From: Metabacillus indicus LMG 22858
GTDB taxonomy: Bacteria > Bacillota > Bacilli > Bacillales > Bacillaceae
Reading direction: 5' to 3'
Assembly (NCBI RefSeq): GCF_000708755.2
Contig: NZ_JGVU02000006.1
Location: 124,001 to 188,000, forward strand
DNA length: 64,000 bases
The notes under the pieces were generated by a model. That model was not told the DNA's origin, did no database searches, and saw only the letters and a program-made list of their open reading frames with translations. Positions 19,107 through 27,895 of this stretch are shown here, piece by piece. A program made the position numbers and the translations under genes. The stretch's first letter is position 1; each line of letters begins with the position of its first letter.

Positions 19107-19922
19107 GTGCGCCTGATTTCAATCTGCCCAAGCAACACAGAACTTGCTGCCTATCTGGGGCTTGCAGATTCCCTTGTAGCCATAGACGACTTTTCAGACT
19201 GGCCAGAACGGGTAAATGAACTCCCAAAGCTTGGCCCTGACCTGTCCATAAATATGGACCTTGTTGAACAGCATCAGCCAGATCTGGTTCTTGCATCACT
19301 GAGTGTGCCGGGCATGGAAAAAAACATTGAAGAGCTAAAAAAGCGAAACATCCCGCATCTTGTTCTTAATCCGCAGTCATTTAAAGACATTGGTGATGAT
19401 TTACTTACAGTCGGAAGAGCAGCGGGAACGGAAAAAAGAGCGGAAGAAATTGTTTCCCGGTATCATCAATTCCTGGATGAGTACCGGGAGATTTCAGAGC
19501 AGATAAAAGACCGCCCCTCCGTCTATTTTGAGTGGTGGCCCAACCCGATCTTCACACCGGGCAGAGTCAACTGGCTCACAGAAATGTGTGAACTTGCAGG
19601 CGGTACGAATCTATTTAAAGATGTCGATTTAGCAAGCGTCCAAACGGACTGGAGCGATGTAGCGGAGAGAGACCCGGATCATATCTGCCTTGCCTGGGTC
19701 GGAGTCAAACAAAGCCGGATGAAAATCTCGCATGTATTAAAGAGACAGCATGCAGAGAGCGTTGCAGCTGTAAAAGAGAATCGAATTCATCTTCTCGAAG
19801 AACAGCTTTATTGCCGGCCTTCCCCCCGCCTGCTGCACGGACTTGCTAAGCTTGCTGATATTTTGCATCCTGGTGTTTACCCAAAACCGGGAGCACTGGA
19901 TGATTTGCAATTGCGCATATAA
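19107..19922 (+). CDS. BtuF-like periplasmic-binding-fold protein without signal peptide
   Basis: 271 residues, GTG start after AAAGGAGA. It has the cobalamin/siderophore-binding fold: N-terminal RLISICPSNTELAAYLG, then GPDLSINMDLVEQHQPDLVLA. There is no signal peptide or lipobox, so unlike transport-linked BtuF it appears cytosolic; standalone proteins of this type are common in Bacillus and have no settled role. A strong terminator follows. Confidence 0.82.
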   Translation: MRLISICPSNTELAAYLGLADSLVAIDDFSDWPERVNELPKLGPDLSINMDLVEQHQPDLVLASLSVPGMEKNIEELKKRNIPHLVLNPQSFKDIGDDLLTVGRAAGTEKRAEEIVSRYHQFLDEYREISEQIKDRPSVYFEWWPNPIFTPGRVNWLTEMCELAGGTNLFKDVDLASVQTDWSDVAERDPDHICLAWVGVKQSRMKISHVLKRQHAESVAAVKENRIHLLEEQLYCRPSPRLLHGLAKLADILHPGVYPKPGALDDLQLRI

Positions 19923-19930
19923 CTTTAAGT

Positions 19931-19956
19931 CCCTGGCCGCGGCCAGGGGTTTTTTA
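19931..19956 (+). terminator. Terminator of the yuiD operon
   Basis: CCCTGGCC/GGCCAGGG with a two-base loop, then six T. Confidence 0.92.
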
Positions 19957-20066
19957 GTGAATTGCTTTGTCCAACCGATTGATAGAAACTTGTCCGTATA
20001 GAAAAAGGGGCTGTCTTGTTGGCGTGCCTCCAGGTTTGGATTGGGGGTGTTGGTAAGGCAGATAGA

Positions 20067-20533
20067 ACCTTTAAACGAAGAAGGACAGGTTTGAAAGGTC
20101 ATAAACACAATAGATACGACCCTTAAGTGTGAAGGAAACTGTCTGAGGGGTTATAAGGGCATATGATATGACCCTTCAGTATGAGAAAACTGTGTGAAGG
20201 GTCATAAAGGCACATGATTTAACCCTTTAGCATGAAGGAAACTCTTTCAAGGGTCATAAAGACACATATTTTAACCCTTCAGCATGAAGGAAACACATTG
20301 AAGGGTCATAATGACACATTATTTAACTCTTCAGCATGAAGAAAACTCCGTGAAGGGTTATAAGGGCACATGTTTTAACCCTTCAGCATAAAGGAAACTC
20401 CGTGAAGGGTCATAATGACACATGATTTAACCCTTCAACATAATAAAAACTCCGTGAAGGGTCATAGAGGCACATGATTTAACCCTTCGGCACAAAAAGA
20501 ATGGCTGAAGGGTCATAAGAGAACATGGTTCCC
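20067..20533. repeat. 52-bp tandem array B (9 units)
   Basis: Unit starts fall at 20067, 20119, 20171, 20222, 20274, 20326, 20378, 20430 and 20482, steps of 52 except one of 51. A typical unit has ACCCTTCA, about 18 variable bases, TGAAGGGT, then CATAATGACACATGATTTA. The ACCCTTCA/TGAAGGGT arms make a hairpin in each unit; the outer units are degenerate. The array fills the gap between the convergent BtuF-like gene and yuiC. I see no gene in 19957-20538. Confidence 0.95.
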
Positions 20534-20538
20534 AGTCT

Positions 20539-21213
20539 CTAACTCTTTGTTTTAGGCTTCATGTATTTTTGACGGAACGCCTGCATGGATCTGTTTTCGT
20601 TAAGCTCCGTCAGCTGTTTTTCAGTTAACCGTCCGTTTCCTTTTTGGACGATGTATATGTCTAATGTCTTTTTGCCCCAGTGCTCATAGACTTCGTCTAC
20701 CGTGTCGTAGTAGAGATCAAGCTCATTTCCCTTGATAGCGCCGCCTTTGTCCGCTACGACTCCGAAGCCGTAGTCTGGTATAAAAAGAATGGTGCCGATC
20801 GGAAAGACGTTAAGGTCAGCTGCAATTGTAGAATATAAATCTCTTTTCACTTTTACGCCGGAATAAGTGATGCCGTATTCCGGATGTTCGGGATGTTTGC
20901 CTGTTGATTCGAACCCTGCGGTGTATCCGGTAGCTGTGACTTCTTTTTTGGGATAGTGCGCCATTTGATCTTCAAGCGATTCTGATGTTTCAACGGCGGC
21001 TGAAATCGCAAGTGCCGTTTCTTTGATTTTTAATGACTTGAATGTAAGTCCTGATTTTTTATAGGGGTGATTTTCAACCTTTAATCTACCTTCTGCTAAT
21101 CCGGTCCAGCCCGTTATATCTGTCGCTTCTGCACCTGAAAAAGCATTGAACGTCGTGCCAAGCGCAAGCAGCAGCATAATAGCCATCAGCAGGCGCCTTA
21201 TCACTTTTTTCAT
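20539..21213 (-). CDS. yuiC: YuiC, secreted 3D-domain protein (Sps-like)
   Basis: 224 residues with a signal peptide or N-terminal anchor ([19 protein letters not shown]). The C-terminal half is a 3D domain: VTATGYTAG, then [20 protein letters not shown], whose aspartates are the family hallmark, and LDIYIVQKG. The domain has a double-psi barrel fold and cleaves peptidoglycan glycan strands as a lytic transglycosylase in the stationary-phase-survival (Sps) class. Position matches B. subtilis YuiC. Confidence 0.9.
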   Translation of the reverse strand: MKKVIRRLLMAIMLLLALGTTFNAFSGAEATDITGWTGLAEGRLKVENHPYKKSGLTFKSLKIKETALAISAAVETSESLEDQMAHYPKKEVTATGYTAGFESTGKHPEHPEYGITYSGVKVKRDLYSTIAADLNVFPIGTILFIPDYGFGVVADKGGAIKGNELDLYYDTVDEVYEHWGKKTLDIYIVQKGNGRLTEKQLTELNENRSMQAFRQKYMKPKTKS

Positions 21214-21326
21214 TTAGTGTTTCACTCCTCTCACTCTCATAATCGTTTCCAATCAGGAAGCGAAATATTCAGAATGAGGAGGAATCCAATTTCTTCTAGT
21301 TCCTATATATCAGCGAATAAACATAC

Positions 21327-21355
21327 TAAAAAGACCTGCACGCATCGCACAGATC
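21327..21355 (-). terminator. Terminator of yuiAB
   Basis: Minus-strand stem GATCTGTGC/GTGCAGGTC with G-T pairs and a GATGC loop, then a TTTTTA tail. Confidence 0.75.
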
Positions 21356-21359
21356 AGGA

Positions 21360-21677
21360 CTAAAACATTTGATATCCTCTTTTTCGGAGCATGTTAATGA
21401 CGATTCCGGATACGATGGCTCCGGTGAGACCGCTGGCTAATATCAGGATATCTGCAAGGGCCAATGACGCAAAACGCTGTCCAAGCGAAGATATAGATGA
21501 ACCGGGAGCTGTGAAGTAGGCCGTGAATTTAACTGAATCTACGATAAAGATGCAGACAATCGGATAAATAATAGCCATGATCCATGACATTCTGAGAAGC
21601 ATGTTCAGCAAGAAACCGATTCCAAAAAACAAAACAAAAAATAAAAGCATTGAAATAATTAATACAGGCAAAAACAA
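21360..21677 (-). CDS. yuiB: YuiB, small integral membrane protein
   Basis: 105 residues with three hydrophobic helices. B. subtilis YuiB has the same length and position. Start is TTG, preceded by GGAGGGGATAAC, so the frame begins with M-F-L-P. Function is unknown. Its leader folds so that this RBS pairs with an upstream GTTATCCC (see the leader feature). It is cotranscribed with yuiA. Confidence 0.85.
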   Translation of the reverse strand: MFLPVLIISMLLFFVLFFGIGFLLNMLLRMSWIMAIIYPIVCIFIVDSVKFTAYFTAPGSSISSLGQRFASLALADILILASGLTGAIVSGIVINMLRKRGYQMF

Positions 21678-21727
21678 GTTATCCCCTCCAGTACACCTCT
21701 TTTAGTGTACTGAACAAGGGATAACCC
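21673..21727 (-). promoter_or_regulatory. RBS-sequestering hairpin in the yuiB leader
   Basis: On the minus strand GTTATCCC and CAGTACAC pair with GTGTACTG and GGGGATAAC, separated by a small internal loop and capped by TAAAAGAG. The distal arm contains the yuiB Shine-Dalgarno sequence and reaches the TTG start. The fold would limit translation unless opened. Confidence 0.55.
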
Positions 21728-21741
21728 GTCAATCTTAAAAT

Positions 21742-21870
21742 CTATGCTGATTTCTTCCCTGTTCCGTTGCAGCAGTCACACGTTTCGGAACCTCCAAGAA
21801 GCAGCTGGAAATATCCTTTACCCGAACAATAAGGACACTCTTTCTTTTCGATAACAGATCCATTGATCAT
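21742..21870 (-). CDS. yuiA: YuiA, 42-residue zinc-finger-like protein
   Basis: Frame starting MINGSVIEKKECPYCSGKGY and ending CCNGTGKKSA. It carries a CPYCSGKG and a CDCCNGTGK motif, the CxxCxGxG pattern of DnaJ-type zinc fingers, so it should bind one zinc. The RBS GGGAGGG lies nine bases before ATG. It matches YuiA of B. subtilis in place and type. Function is unknown. Confidence 0.85.
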   Translation of the reverse strand: MINGSVIEKKECPYCSGKGYFQLLLGGSETCDCCNGTGKKSA

Positions 21871-22034
21871 CTATATTTCCCTCCCGGTAAAAAAAAGCTC
21901 TTTTTAGATATTGAAGATACTATATCAGGTTCTTTGTAAAGGATAAAGGAAGAAAATCTGACGGGATTCCTGATGTAAGCGAATACATCAACTTCTTTCT
22001 CTCGTTTTCTTAATTTTTCTTATTATTTTGAAAA

Positions 22035-22517
22035 TTATAAAAATAAACGGTAAGCTGTGTATCCAAACTGATTTCCGGGATTCGCCCCGTCCACTTTGTT
22101 CAGCATTTTATCAAACGTTTCATCTGCGAATGATTTAAGCAGCAAAGACGTATCAATATGCTCCCTTAATAGATCGGGGTGCATAAAGGCTGCTTCAAAC
22201 AGTTCATTTTCCTGGACGGTGATGTCAGAAGAGATGGCCTTTAATCTGAAAATAATCATGTTGTCGCTGATTTTATCATGGATGACACCTGACCTGATCC
22301 CAATCACGCCAAGAACGGCCGTTTCTATCCCTGTCTCTTCTAGGATTTCCCTTGAAACAGCTTCATCCACTGTTTCTCCCTCGTTTACAAAGCCTGCAGG
22401 AAAAGACCATTTGCCCTTTAAACCTCCATAACGCTTTTTAACGACAAGCCATTCACCATTCTCATTTTCAACAAGGCCTGAAACGGCAATCCAGACATTT
22501 CCCCGTTTGGTTGACAT
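22035..22517 (-). CDS. Nudix hydrolase
   Basis: 160 residues with a complete Nudix box GxxxxxExxxxxxxREUxEExGU, read as GFVNEGETVDEAVSREILEETGI (residues 42-64), which binds the metal ions for cleaving nucleoside diphosphate-X substrates. The preceding segment GLKGKWSFPAG is the usual lead-in. The substrate is not predictable. It stands alone between yuiA and yumB. Confidence 0.9.
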   Translation of the reverse strand: MSTKRGNVWIAVSGLVENENGEWLVVKKRYGGLKGKWSFPAGFVNEGETVDEAVSREILEETGIETAVLGVIGIRSGVIHDKISDNMIIFRLKAISSDITVQENELFEAAFMHPDLLREHIDTSLLLKSFADETFDKMLNKVDGANPGNQFGYTAYRLFL

Positions 22518-22574
22518 GTAAAAACTCCCCTTCCTTTTGAAAATTCTTTATGTAAAAATCAATTTTTCGCGCAT

Positions 22575-22607
22575 AAAAAAAGACAAAAGCATATAGCTCT
22601 TGTCTTT
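22575..22607 (-). terminator. Terminator of yumB
   Basis: Minus-strand AAAGACAAGAGC/GCTTTTGTCTTT with a TATAT loop, followed by T residues. Confidence 0.85.
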
Positions 22608-22622
22608 AGTTTAATCGATTAC

Positions 22623-23837
22623 TTAGAAAAACTTAAATTTTCCTTTTTTCACTACAAGACCTGCTCCGCCAACCATTAGAAGAGCACGGTTATCAATCAT
22701 TTTCTTCATGAATGAAGCTTTTGTACCCATTACTTTTTTGCCGAATACCATGCCTACTGCATCGTCTTCGCCAAGAGAAGCTACTGTACCTTTGATATCA
22801 GGCTTGAATTCTTCCATCTCGCCCTGGTCGCGGACAGCAACTGAAATGTTCTTAGCCGCTGTGATACCTTGCTGCATAGCGATTTGAGCTGTCGGAGGGT
22901 ATGGACGGTTGATTTCTTCGTTGATCACAAGAGAGCAGTCCCCGATGATATAGACATCATCATGGCCTGGAGCTCTAAGGTAAGAGTCAACTTTTACGCG
23001 GCCGCGCATGTTTTCGAATCCAGCTTCTTCTACGATGCTGTTTCCGCGTACGCCTGCTGCCCAAACAACTGTGTCAGCTTTGATTTCTTCCATTACATCG
23101 TCTTTTGCAACGATAATGCCGTCTTCAACACATTCTTTAATCGCAGTGCCGATTTTAAATTCAACACCTTTGCGCTCAAGATGGTTTACAGCATACTCGA
23201 CAAGCTCTGGATCAAATCCAGGAAGAGCTGTTGGAGCAGCCTCTACGCAGATGATGCGCACTTTCTTATGATCAACATCGTACTCGCGGCAAAGCTCAGG
23301 AACACGGTTTGCAAGCTCTCCAAGGAACTCGATGCCAGTGAAGCCTGCTCCGCCGACAACAATCGCAAGACGCTGGTCGCGTTTTACTTCTTCTGTGTTG
23401 TAAGTAGCAAATTGATATTCGATGTGCTCGCGCAATTGACGTGCAGCATTAATATTTGTGATGCCGAATGCATATTCTTTAAGACCTTTGATTCCAAATG
23501 TTTCAGGGTGTGAACCAAGAGAAATAACAAGATAGTCATACTCAAGCTCACCATTTGAAAGGACAATTTTCTTCTCATCTTTGTTGATCGATACTACTGT
23601 ATCTTTCACAAATTTCACGCGGCTGTTATCGATGACATCTTTCACTTGGTATCTTGCTTTGTCATGATGCAGCGTACCAGCTGATGCCTCGTGAAGCCAT
23701 GTTGTTTCATAATGATAATCGTTTTTGTTCACCAGTGTAAGATCTGCTTCATTTACACCGATCATTTTTTGAAGACGCGTAACTGCCATTAATCCGCCGT
23801 AACCTGCACCTAGTACTACTATTTTGGGCTTTCTCAA
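22623..23837 (-). CDS. yumB: Type II NADH dehydrogenase (YumB/Ndh-like)
   Basis: 404 residues from a TTG start ([15 protein letters not shown]), 11 bases after AAAGGTGG. Extending to the GTG at 23852 would put the start inside that RBS. Two Rossmann motifs are seen: FAD-binding GAGYGG near residue 10 and NADH-binding [13 protein letters not shown] near 166. YIIGDCS near 295 is the second FAD contact. The enzyme passes electrons from NADH to menaquinone without pumping protons. A Rex-like box and a duplicated 22-base element lie upstream. YutJ, a second NDH-2-like protein, is 7 kb away. Confidence 0.9.
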   Translation of the reverse strand: MRKPKIVVLGAGYGGLMAVTRLQKMIGVNEADLTLVNKNDYHYETTWLHEASAGTLHHDKARYQVKDVIDNSRVKFVKDTVVSINKDEKKIVLSNGELEYDYLVISLGSHPETFGIKGLKEYAFGITNINAARQLREHIEYQFATYNTEEVKRDQRLAIVVGGAGFTGIEFLGELANRVPELCREYDVDHKKVRIICVEAAPTALPGFDPELVEYAVNHLERKGVEFKIGTAIKECVEDGIIVAKDDVMEEIKADTVVWAAGVRGNSIVEEAGFENMRGRVKVDSYLRAPGHDDVYIIGDCSLVINEEINRPYPPTAQIAMQQGITAAKNISVAVRDQGEMEEFKPDIKGTVASLGEDDAVGMVFGKKVMGTKASFMKKMIDNRALLMVGGAGLVVKKGKFKFF

Positions 23838-23877
23838 CCGAATCACATCCACCTTTTTTGATTTTTTTGCTGTGAAG

Positions 23878-24021
23878 GATAGAATAATGTCTATATTCCT
23901 TATCTTCCTCCGCTTTACAGCTTTTTATTTTGTTTTCCGCAAAAAAGTTTGTGAAAATGTTCACTTAACTTTTCAGAAAGAAGCAAATAATTAAATATGA
24001 TAGAAATAATGCCTATATTCC
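23878..24021. repeat. Direct repeat pair upstream of yumB
   Basis: GATAGAATAATGTCTATATTCC (as two parts, GATAGAATAATG and TCTATATTCC) at 23878-23899 recurs as GATAGAAATAATG plus CCTATATTCC at 23999-24021, differing by one insertion and one substitution. The copies are 121 bases apart and flank the Rex-like site. Confidence 0.7.
23949..23966. promoter_or_regulatory. Candidate Rex (NADH-sensing repressor) site
   Basis: TTGTGAAAATGTTCACTT matches the Rex consensus TTGTGAANNNNTTCACAA at 12 of 14 fixed positions. It is about 112 bases upstream of the NADH dehydrogenase start, the kind of gene Rex controls in B. subtilis. Confidence 0.5.
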
Positions 24022-24081
24022 ATAATAGCACCTGTACTGATTTTTTCAAGACCAAATTAAAGGATTAAAAACGTTAAGAAT

Positions 24082-24110
24082 TTTACAAAAATAAAAACAT
24101 TCTCTATAAT
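24082..24110 (+). promoter_or_regulatory. Promoter of yumC
   Basis: -35 TTTACA (24082-24087), 17-base spacer, -10 TATAAT (24105-24110), a near-consensus vegetative promoter. Confidence 0.7.
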
Positions 24111-24121
24111 AATCATAATCA
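24107..24121. promoter_or_regulatory. Candidate Fur box 1, over the yumC -10 and start point
   Basis: TAATAATCATAATCA differs from the 7-1-7 Fur consensus TGATAATNATTATCA at two positions. Binding would cover the -10 and the transcription start. Confidence 0.5.
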
Positions 24122-24191
24122 ATCTGTGAATGACTCTTTCGCTCATCCGGCTGCAGGCTAAAATGACGAACGAGTGACAATATGTTAACAT

Positions 24192-24206
24192 TAAGAATCA
24201 TTATCA
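24192..24206. promoter_or_regulatory. Candidate Fur box 2, in the yumC leader
   Basis: TAAGAATCATTATCA again differs from TGATAATNATTATCA at two positions. It lies just upstream of the RBS. Confidence 0.45.
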
Positions 24207-24228
24207 ATTACAAATGGGGGTTATCTTT

Positions 24229-25224
24229 GTGAAGGAAGACACAAAAGTATACGACATCACGATTATCGGAGGCGGACCGGTAGGATTGTTCACTGCATTC
24301 TACGGCGGCATGCGCCAGGCATCAGTTAAAATTATTGAGAGCTTACCGCAGCTTGGAGGACAGCTTTCTGCCCTTTATCCTGAAAAATACATATATGATG
24401 TAGCGGGATTCCCAAAAGTCCGCGCTCAGGAACTTGTCAACAATCTAAAAGAACAAATGGCTCAATTTGAACCAACGATTTGTCTTGAACAGGCAGTTGC
24501 CGATGTTGAAAAACAGGCAGACGGTGTTTTCAAACTGACAACCGATCAAGAAGTTCATTATTCTAAAACCATCATCATCACTGCCGGAAACGGTGCTTTT
24601 CAGCCGCGTAAAATCGAGCTTGAAGAAGCGGCTTCTTTTGAAAAATCAAACCTTCACTATTTCATCGATGACCTGAATCAGTTTGCAGGACAGCGCGTAC
24701 TCGTATGCGGAGGCGGAGACTCAGCAGTCGACTGGTCACTGATGCTTGAACCGATTGCAGAAAAAGTGACCCTTGTCCACAGACGAGATAAATTCCGCGC
24801 CCACGAGCACAGTGTAGAAAATCTAAACAACTCGAAAGTGCAAATCCTGACTCCTTTCATCCCAACTGAACTGACAGGAACAGACAAGATTGAACAGGTT
24901 GTTTTAGAAGAAGTAAAAGGAGACCGCAAAGAAGTATTGGACGTTGATGCTGTCATCGTAAACTTCGGATTTGTTTCCTCTCTTGGACCAATTAAAAACT
25001 GGGGACTTGAAATCGAAAAGAACTCCATCCTCGTAAACAGCAAAATGGAGACAAATGTTGAAGGCATTTATGCTGCAGGAGATATCTGCACATACGAAGG
25101 AAAAGTCAAGCTGATTGCAAGCGGATTTGGAGAAGCTCCAACTGCCGTCAACAATGCAAAAGCCTACATGGATCCAAAAGCAAGAGTGCAGCCGCTTCAC
25201 AGCACAAGCTTGTTTGAAAAATAA
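24229..25224 (+). CDS. yumC: Ferredoxin/flavodoxin--NADP+ reductase, thioredoxin-reductase type
   Basis: 331 residues from GTG 24229 ([21 protein letters not shown]), with GGGGG upstream; the ATG at 24214 overlaps that RBS. It closely resembles B. subtilis YumC (FNR 2). FAD-binding GGGPVG near residue 15 and NADPH-binding GGGDSAVDW near 162 are visible; there is no redox CxxC, which separates it from true thioredoxin reductase. It exchanges electrons between NADPH and ferredoxin or flavodoxin in the cytosol. Two Fur-like boxes suggest iron control. A terminator follows. Confidence 0.95.
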   Translation: MKEDTKVYDITIIGGGPVGLFTAFYGGMRQASVKIIESLPQLGGQLSALYPEKYIYDVAGFPKVRAQELVNNLKEQMAQFEPTICLEQAVADVEKQADGVFKLTTDQEVHYSKTIIITAGNGAFQPRKIELEEAASFEKSNLHYFIDDLNQFAGQRVLVCGGGDSAVDWSLMLEPIAEKVTLVHRRDKFRAHEHSVENLNNSKVQILTPFIPTELTGTDKIEQVVLEEVKGDRKEVLDVDAVIVNFGFVSSLGPIKNWGLEIEKNSILVNSKMETNVEGIYAAGDICTYEGKVKLIASGFGEAPTAVNNAKAYMDPKARVQPLHSTSLFEK

Positions 25225-25237
25225 GTGAAACAATGAA

Positions 25238-25277
25238 GAATGCAGAGAAATTGTTTATGTCTCTGCATTCTTTTTTA
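25238..25277 (+). terminator. Terminator of yumC
   Basis: GAATGCAGAGA/TCTCTGCATTC hairpin followed by six T. Confidence 0.92.
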
Positions 25278-25374
25278 TTTGCGATAATTTTTTTGATTTC
25301 ATCCAGAAAAAACGATCAATTCTGCTGCCTGGAAAGTTCGTTTTTCTGCTAATCCTTCTTTTCACTTCCAAGAT

Positions 25375-25479
25375 TGCCCTTTTTACAACCAACTTTTCCC
25401 GCTTTACTGTCAACTCTTTCTGAATTACTGCCAACTCTTCCTTTTTAACAACCAACCACTTCATTTTTCTCTATATAAA
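25375..25479. repeat. 21-bp tandem repeat, five units
   Basis: Units start at 25375, 25396, 25417, 25438 and 25459, each exactly 21 bases, with a CCAAC or TCAAC core followed by a T-rich stretch. A minus-strand frame through it (25255-25464) would encode heptads such as KRELVVKR but overlaps the yumC terminator and lacks a good RBS. Confidence 0.75.
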
Positions 25480-26310
25480 TCACTGCCAGTATTGGCTGTA
25501 GGGGTTATAAAAATACGGCTGCGGCTGCTGATAACGCTGGCCGTCAAACTGCATCATGCCCTGATCTGATCCGGGCATCTGGCCAAACGGACTTCCCTGG
25601 CCTCCCTGCATGCCTCCGCCCTGGCCCATTCCAGGCATTTGGCCGAACGGACTCTGCTGACCTCCCTGCATGCCACCGCCCTGACCCATTCCAGGCATCT
25701 GACCAGGCGATCCACCTTGACCTCCCTGCATGCCTCCGCCCTGACCCATTCCAGGCATCTGACCAGGCGATCCACCTTGACCGCCTTGTGAGCCACCGTT
25801 CTGACCCATTCCAGGCATCTCGCCAAATGGGCTCTGTCCGCCTCCGGAACCGCCATTTTGGCCTCCTGTTCCGCCGTTCTGGCCGCCTTGGCCGCCTGAA
25901 CCGCCGTTTTGACCGCCACCAGAACCGCCGTTTTGACCTTCCGATCCGCCGTTTTGACCGCCAGATCCTTCTTGCCCGCCGTTCTGGCCGCCTTCTGAAG
26001 AGCCTTGCTGCTGCTCCTGCTCTTCCTGGCCGCCTCCATTTTGCCCTTCGCCTTCAGCTTTCGGAGGTTTCTCCATCACTTTAAACGATTTTATATCACT
26101 AACGTTTACTCTGCTTGTCGTTAAAGCAGGAAAAGACAGGATATATGCATCTCCCGACTCTTTGTCTAAGTAAAATATAAAGGCCTCTTTTTCAGCATCA
26201 TTTGAAAATGTGAACTTGCCCCATTTATACAGACCTTCATTTAATTCGTCTGTCGAATTCAGACGGTAAGAATAATAGCCGTGATACGGCGTATATGGAT
26301 GATAATACAT
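25480..26310 (-). CDS. Gly/Gln/Met-rich repetitive protein of unknown function
   Basis: 276 residues. The first 85 are non-repetitive and Tyr-rich at the start (MYYHPYTPYHGYYSYR), with a beta-rich segment carrying DKESGDAYILSFPAL. Residues about 88-160 are GGQNGGS-type repeats. From about 165 to 255, repeats of a MPGMGQGGGMQGGQ-type unit follow, ending in YFYNPYSQYWQ. There is no signal peptide. Composition and the Tyr-rich ends recall Bacillus spore-coat proteins, but this is an inference from composition only. The repeat-bearing DNA is prone to length change. RBS AAGGGGGCAGAGCAAAGT precedes ATG. Confidence 0.75.
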   Translation of the reverse strand: MYYHPYTPYHGYYSYRLNSTDELNEGLYKWGKFTFSNDAEKEAFIFYLDKESGDAYILSFPALTTSRVNVSDIKSFKVMEKPPKAEGEGQNGGGQEEQEQQQGSSEGGQNGGQEGSGGQNGGSEGQNGGSGGGQNGGSGGQGGQNGGTGGQNGGSGGGQSPFGEMPGMGQNGGSQGGQGGSPGQMPGMGQGGGMQGGQGGSPGQMPGMGQGGGMQGGQQSPFGQMPGMGQGGGMQGGQGSPFGQMPGSDQGMMQFDGQRYQQPQPYFYNPYSQYWQ

Positions 26311-26409
26311 ACTTTGCTCTGCCCCCTTATCGTTTTCACACCCATACTATATGCCGGGTTTTTGTCCAGTGTCAGAGAAAAGAAACAGGGGTTATTATGT
26401 AAAACAAGC

Positions 26410-26452
26410 AAAAAAAAGACATTCCCCTGTCGTTACAGGGAAATGTCCTTTT
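26410..26452 (-). terminator. Terminator of yutM
   Basis: Minus-strand AGGACATTTCCCTGT/ACAGGGGAATGTC with an AACG loop, then eight T; abuts the yutM stop. Confidence 0.9.
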
Positions 26453-26453
26453 A

Positions 26454-26816
26454 TCAGCACTCCTCAGGAGTACCAGTATTCGTTGCAGTTCTGAAAGAAG
26501 AACCGCAGCCGCATGAAGCAATGGCATTCGGATTGTCGATTGTAAAGCCGCCGCCCATCAGCGACTCTTTAAAATCGATAATCGTGCCTTTCAGGATTGC
26601 CGTGCTCTCCTTGTCTACGACAACTTTGATGCCGTGAAGCTCAAATTGCGTGTCATCTTCGCCCGGCTCCTGTTCAAAGCCCATTCCGTAAGAAAGGCCG
26701 CTGCATCCGCCGCCTTTAACGCCTACGCGCAGATAAGCCTGCTCCTCACCGTTTTCTTTCATCATGTCTTTTATTTGAAAAGCTGCTGCTTCCGTAATTG
26801 TTACTAAATCACTCAT
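26454..26816 (-). CDS. yutM: YutM, A-type Fe-S carrier (HesB/IscA family)
   Basis: 120 residues with the three conserved cysteines of A-type carriers: one in GGGCSGLSYG (about residue 38) and two in the C-terminal CGCGSSF (about 103-105). These bind an Fe-S cluster and pass it to target proteins. It works with the SUF machinery encoded near the other end of the window. It sits beside dapF as in B. subtilis. Confidence 0.93.
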   Translation of the reverse strand: MSDLVTITEAAAFQIKDMMKENGEEQAYLRVGVKGGGCSGLSYGMGFEQEPGEDDTQFELHGIKVVVDKESTAILKGTIIDFKESLMGGGFTIDNPNAIASCGCGSSFRTATNTGTPEEC

Positions 26817-26899
26817 CTTTATTCCTCCTTTGCCGATTATCCAAAGGCTATGCTACCAGTATACCGAATCCGAAAGGAAGTCTCAAATGATTCAGCCTG

Positions 26900-27760
26900 T
26901 CAGCTGTTATAGTAATAAACTCCTGTGCAGATCACTTCAGCGGGCCCTGTCATAAAAACATTTCCTTCTTCAGACCAATTAATAAGCAAATCTCCGCCTG
27001 CTAAATGAACCGTCGTATCTTCTCCTCTTTTTGTGAAGCCATTTAAAACAGAAGAAACAACGGCGGCACATGCCCCTGTTCCGCAGGCCATCGTTACACC
27101 TGAACCGCGCTCCCACACTCTGAAATGAAGCTCGTTTTCAGATACGACTTCAACAAACTCGACATTCACACTTTCTGGGAATAAAGGATCTTTTTCAACA
27201 ACCGGACCAAGGGTCAAAACAGGTGCCGTTTCAATGTCATCGACATAGAACACAAGATGGGGATTCCCCATTGAAACGGCAGTGCCCATGTACTGTTTCC
27301 CGCCAAATTCAAGAGGTGTGTTTACCGCTTTTTCCTCCGGATTGCCCTGCATCGGAATCTCGCTGCGGGTAAGCAGAGGTTCTCCCATGTCGATTGTCAC
27401 TTTGCTGATAACTGAACCTTCGCCTTCAAGTTTCGCATAGACAAGGCCTGAGAGGGTTTCAATTGAAAACTCTCTTTCTTCTGTCAGTTTATTCTCGTAC
27501 GCGTATTTCGCCACGCAGCGAAGTCCGTTTCCGCAGTTTTTTCCTTCAGAGCCGTCACTGTTGAAAATTCTCATCTTTACGGCTGCTTTATCTGAAGGGC
27601 AGATCAGGATCATGCCGTCAGATCCTATACCTGTATACACATTCGATACCTTTACGGCAATCTCGGCTAAACGTGATTCTTCCATCTTTTCCTCGAACAT
27701 ATTTACATATATATAGTTATTTCCAAGTGCATGCATTTTGGTGAAGGTAAATTGGTTCAT
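26900..27760 (-). CDS. dapF: Diaminopimelate epimerase
   Basis: 286 residues. It interconverts LL- and meso-diaminopimelate for lysine and peptidoglycan synthesis. The two catalytic cysteines are in [10 protein letters not shown] (near residue 75) and [10 protein letters not shown] (near 225). The N-terminus [15 protein letters not shown] is family typical, with asparagine-rich substrate loop. RBS GGGAGACTCTT precedes ATG. Confidence 0.96.
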   Translation of the reverse strand: MNQFTFTKMHALGNNYIYVNMFEEKMEESRLAEIAVKVSNVYTGIGSDGMILICPSDKAAVKMRIFNSDGSEGKNCGNGLRCVAKYAYENKLTEEREFSIETLSGLVYAKLEGEGSVISKVTIDMGEPLLTRSEIPMQGNPEEKAVNTPLEFGGKQYMGTAVSMGNPHLVFYVDDIETAPVLTLGPVVEKDPLFPESVNVEFVEVVSENELHFRVWERGSGVTMACGTGACAAVVSSVLNGFTKRGEDTTVHLAGGDLLINWSEEGNVFMTGPAEVICTGVYYYNS

Positions 27761-27847
27761 AAGAGTCTCCCGTTTTTTTTCTTTTTATAAGTATAAAATG
27801 CTGGAAACCGGAGCACAATAGAAATATCCCCCGTTTGTTATAGATAA

Positions 27848-27881
27848 TAAAAGCTCCCTGCTTCATGCAGGGAGCTTTTAT
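27848..27881 (-). terminator. Terminator of yutK
   Basis: AAAAGCTCCCTGC/GCAGGGAGCTTTT with a TTCAT loop and T run. Confidence 0.92.
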
Positions 27882-27895
27882 TCGTTACAGCCGTC

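Noticed and set aside
22869-23513. 214-codon plus-strand ORF opposite yumB
   Set aside because: It is antisense to a well-supported flavoprotein and has no family features or RBS.
25255-25464. 69-codon minus-strand ORF with heptad-like KRELVVKR repeats
   Set aside because: It lies on the 21-bp repeat, runs through the yumC terminator and has no convincing RBS. I list the DNA repeat instead.
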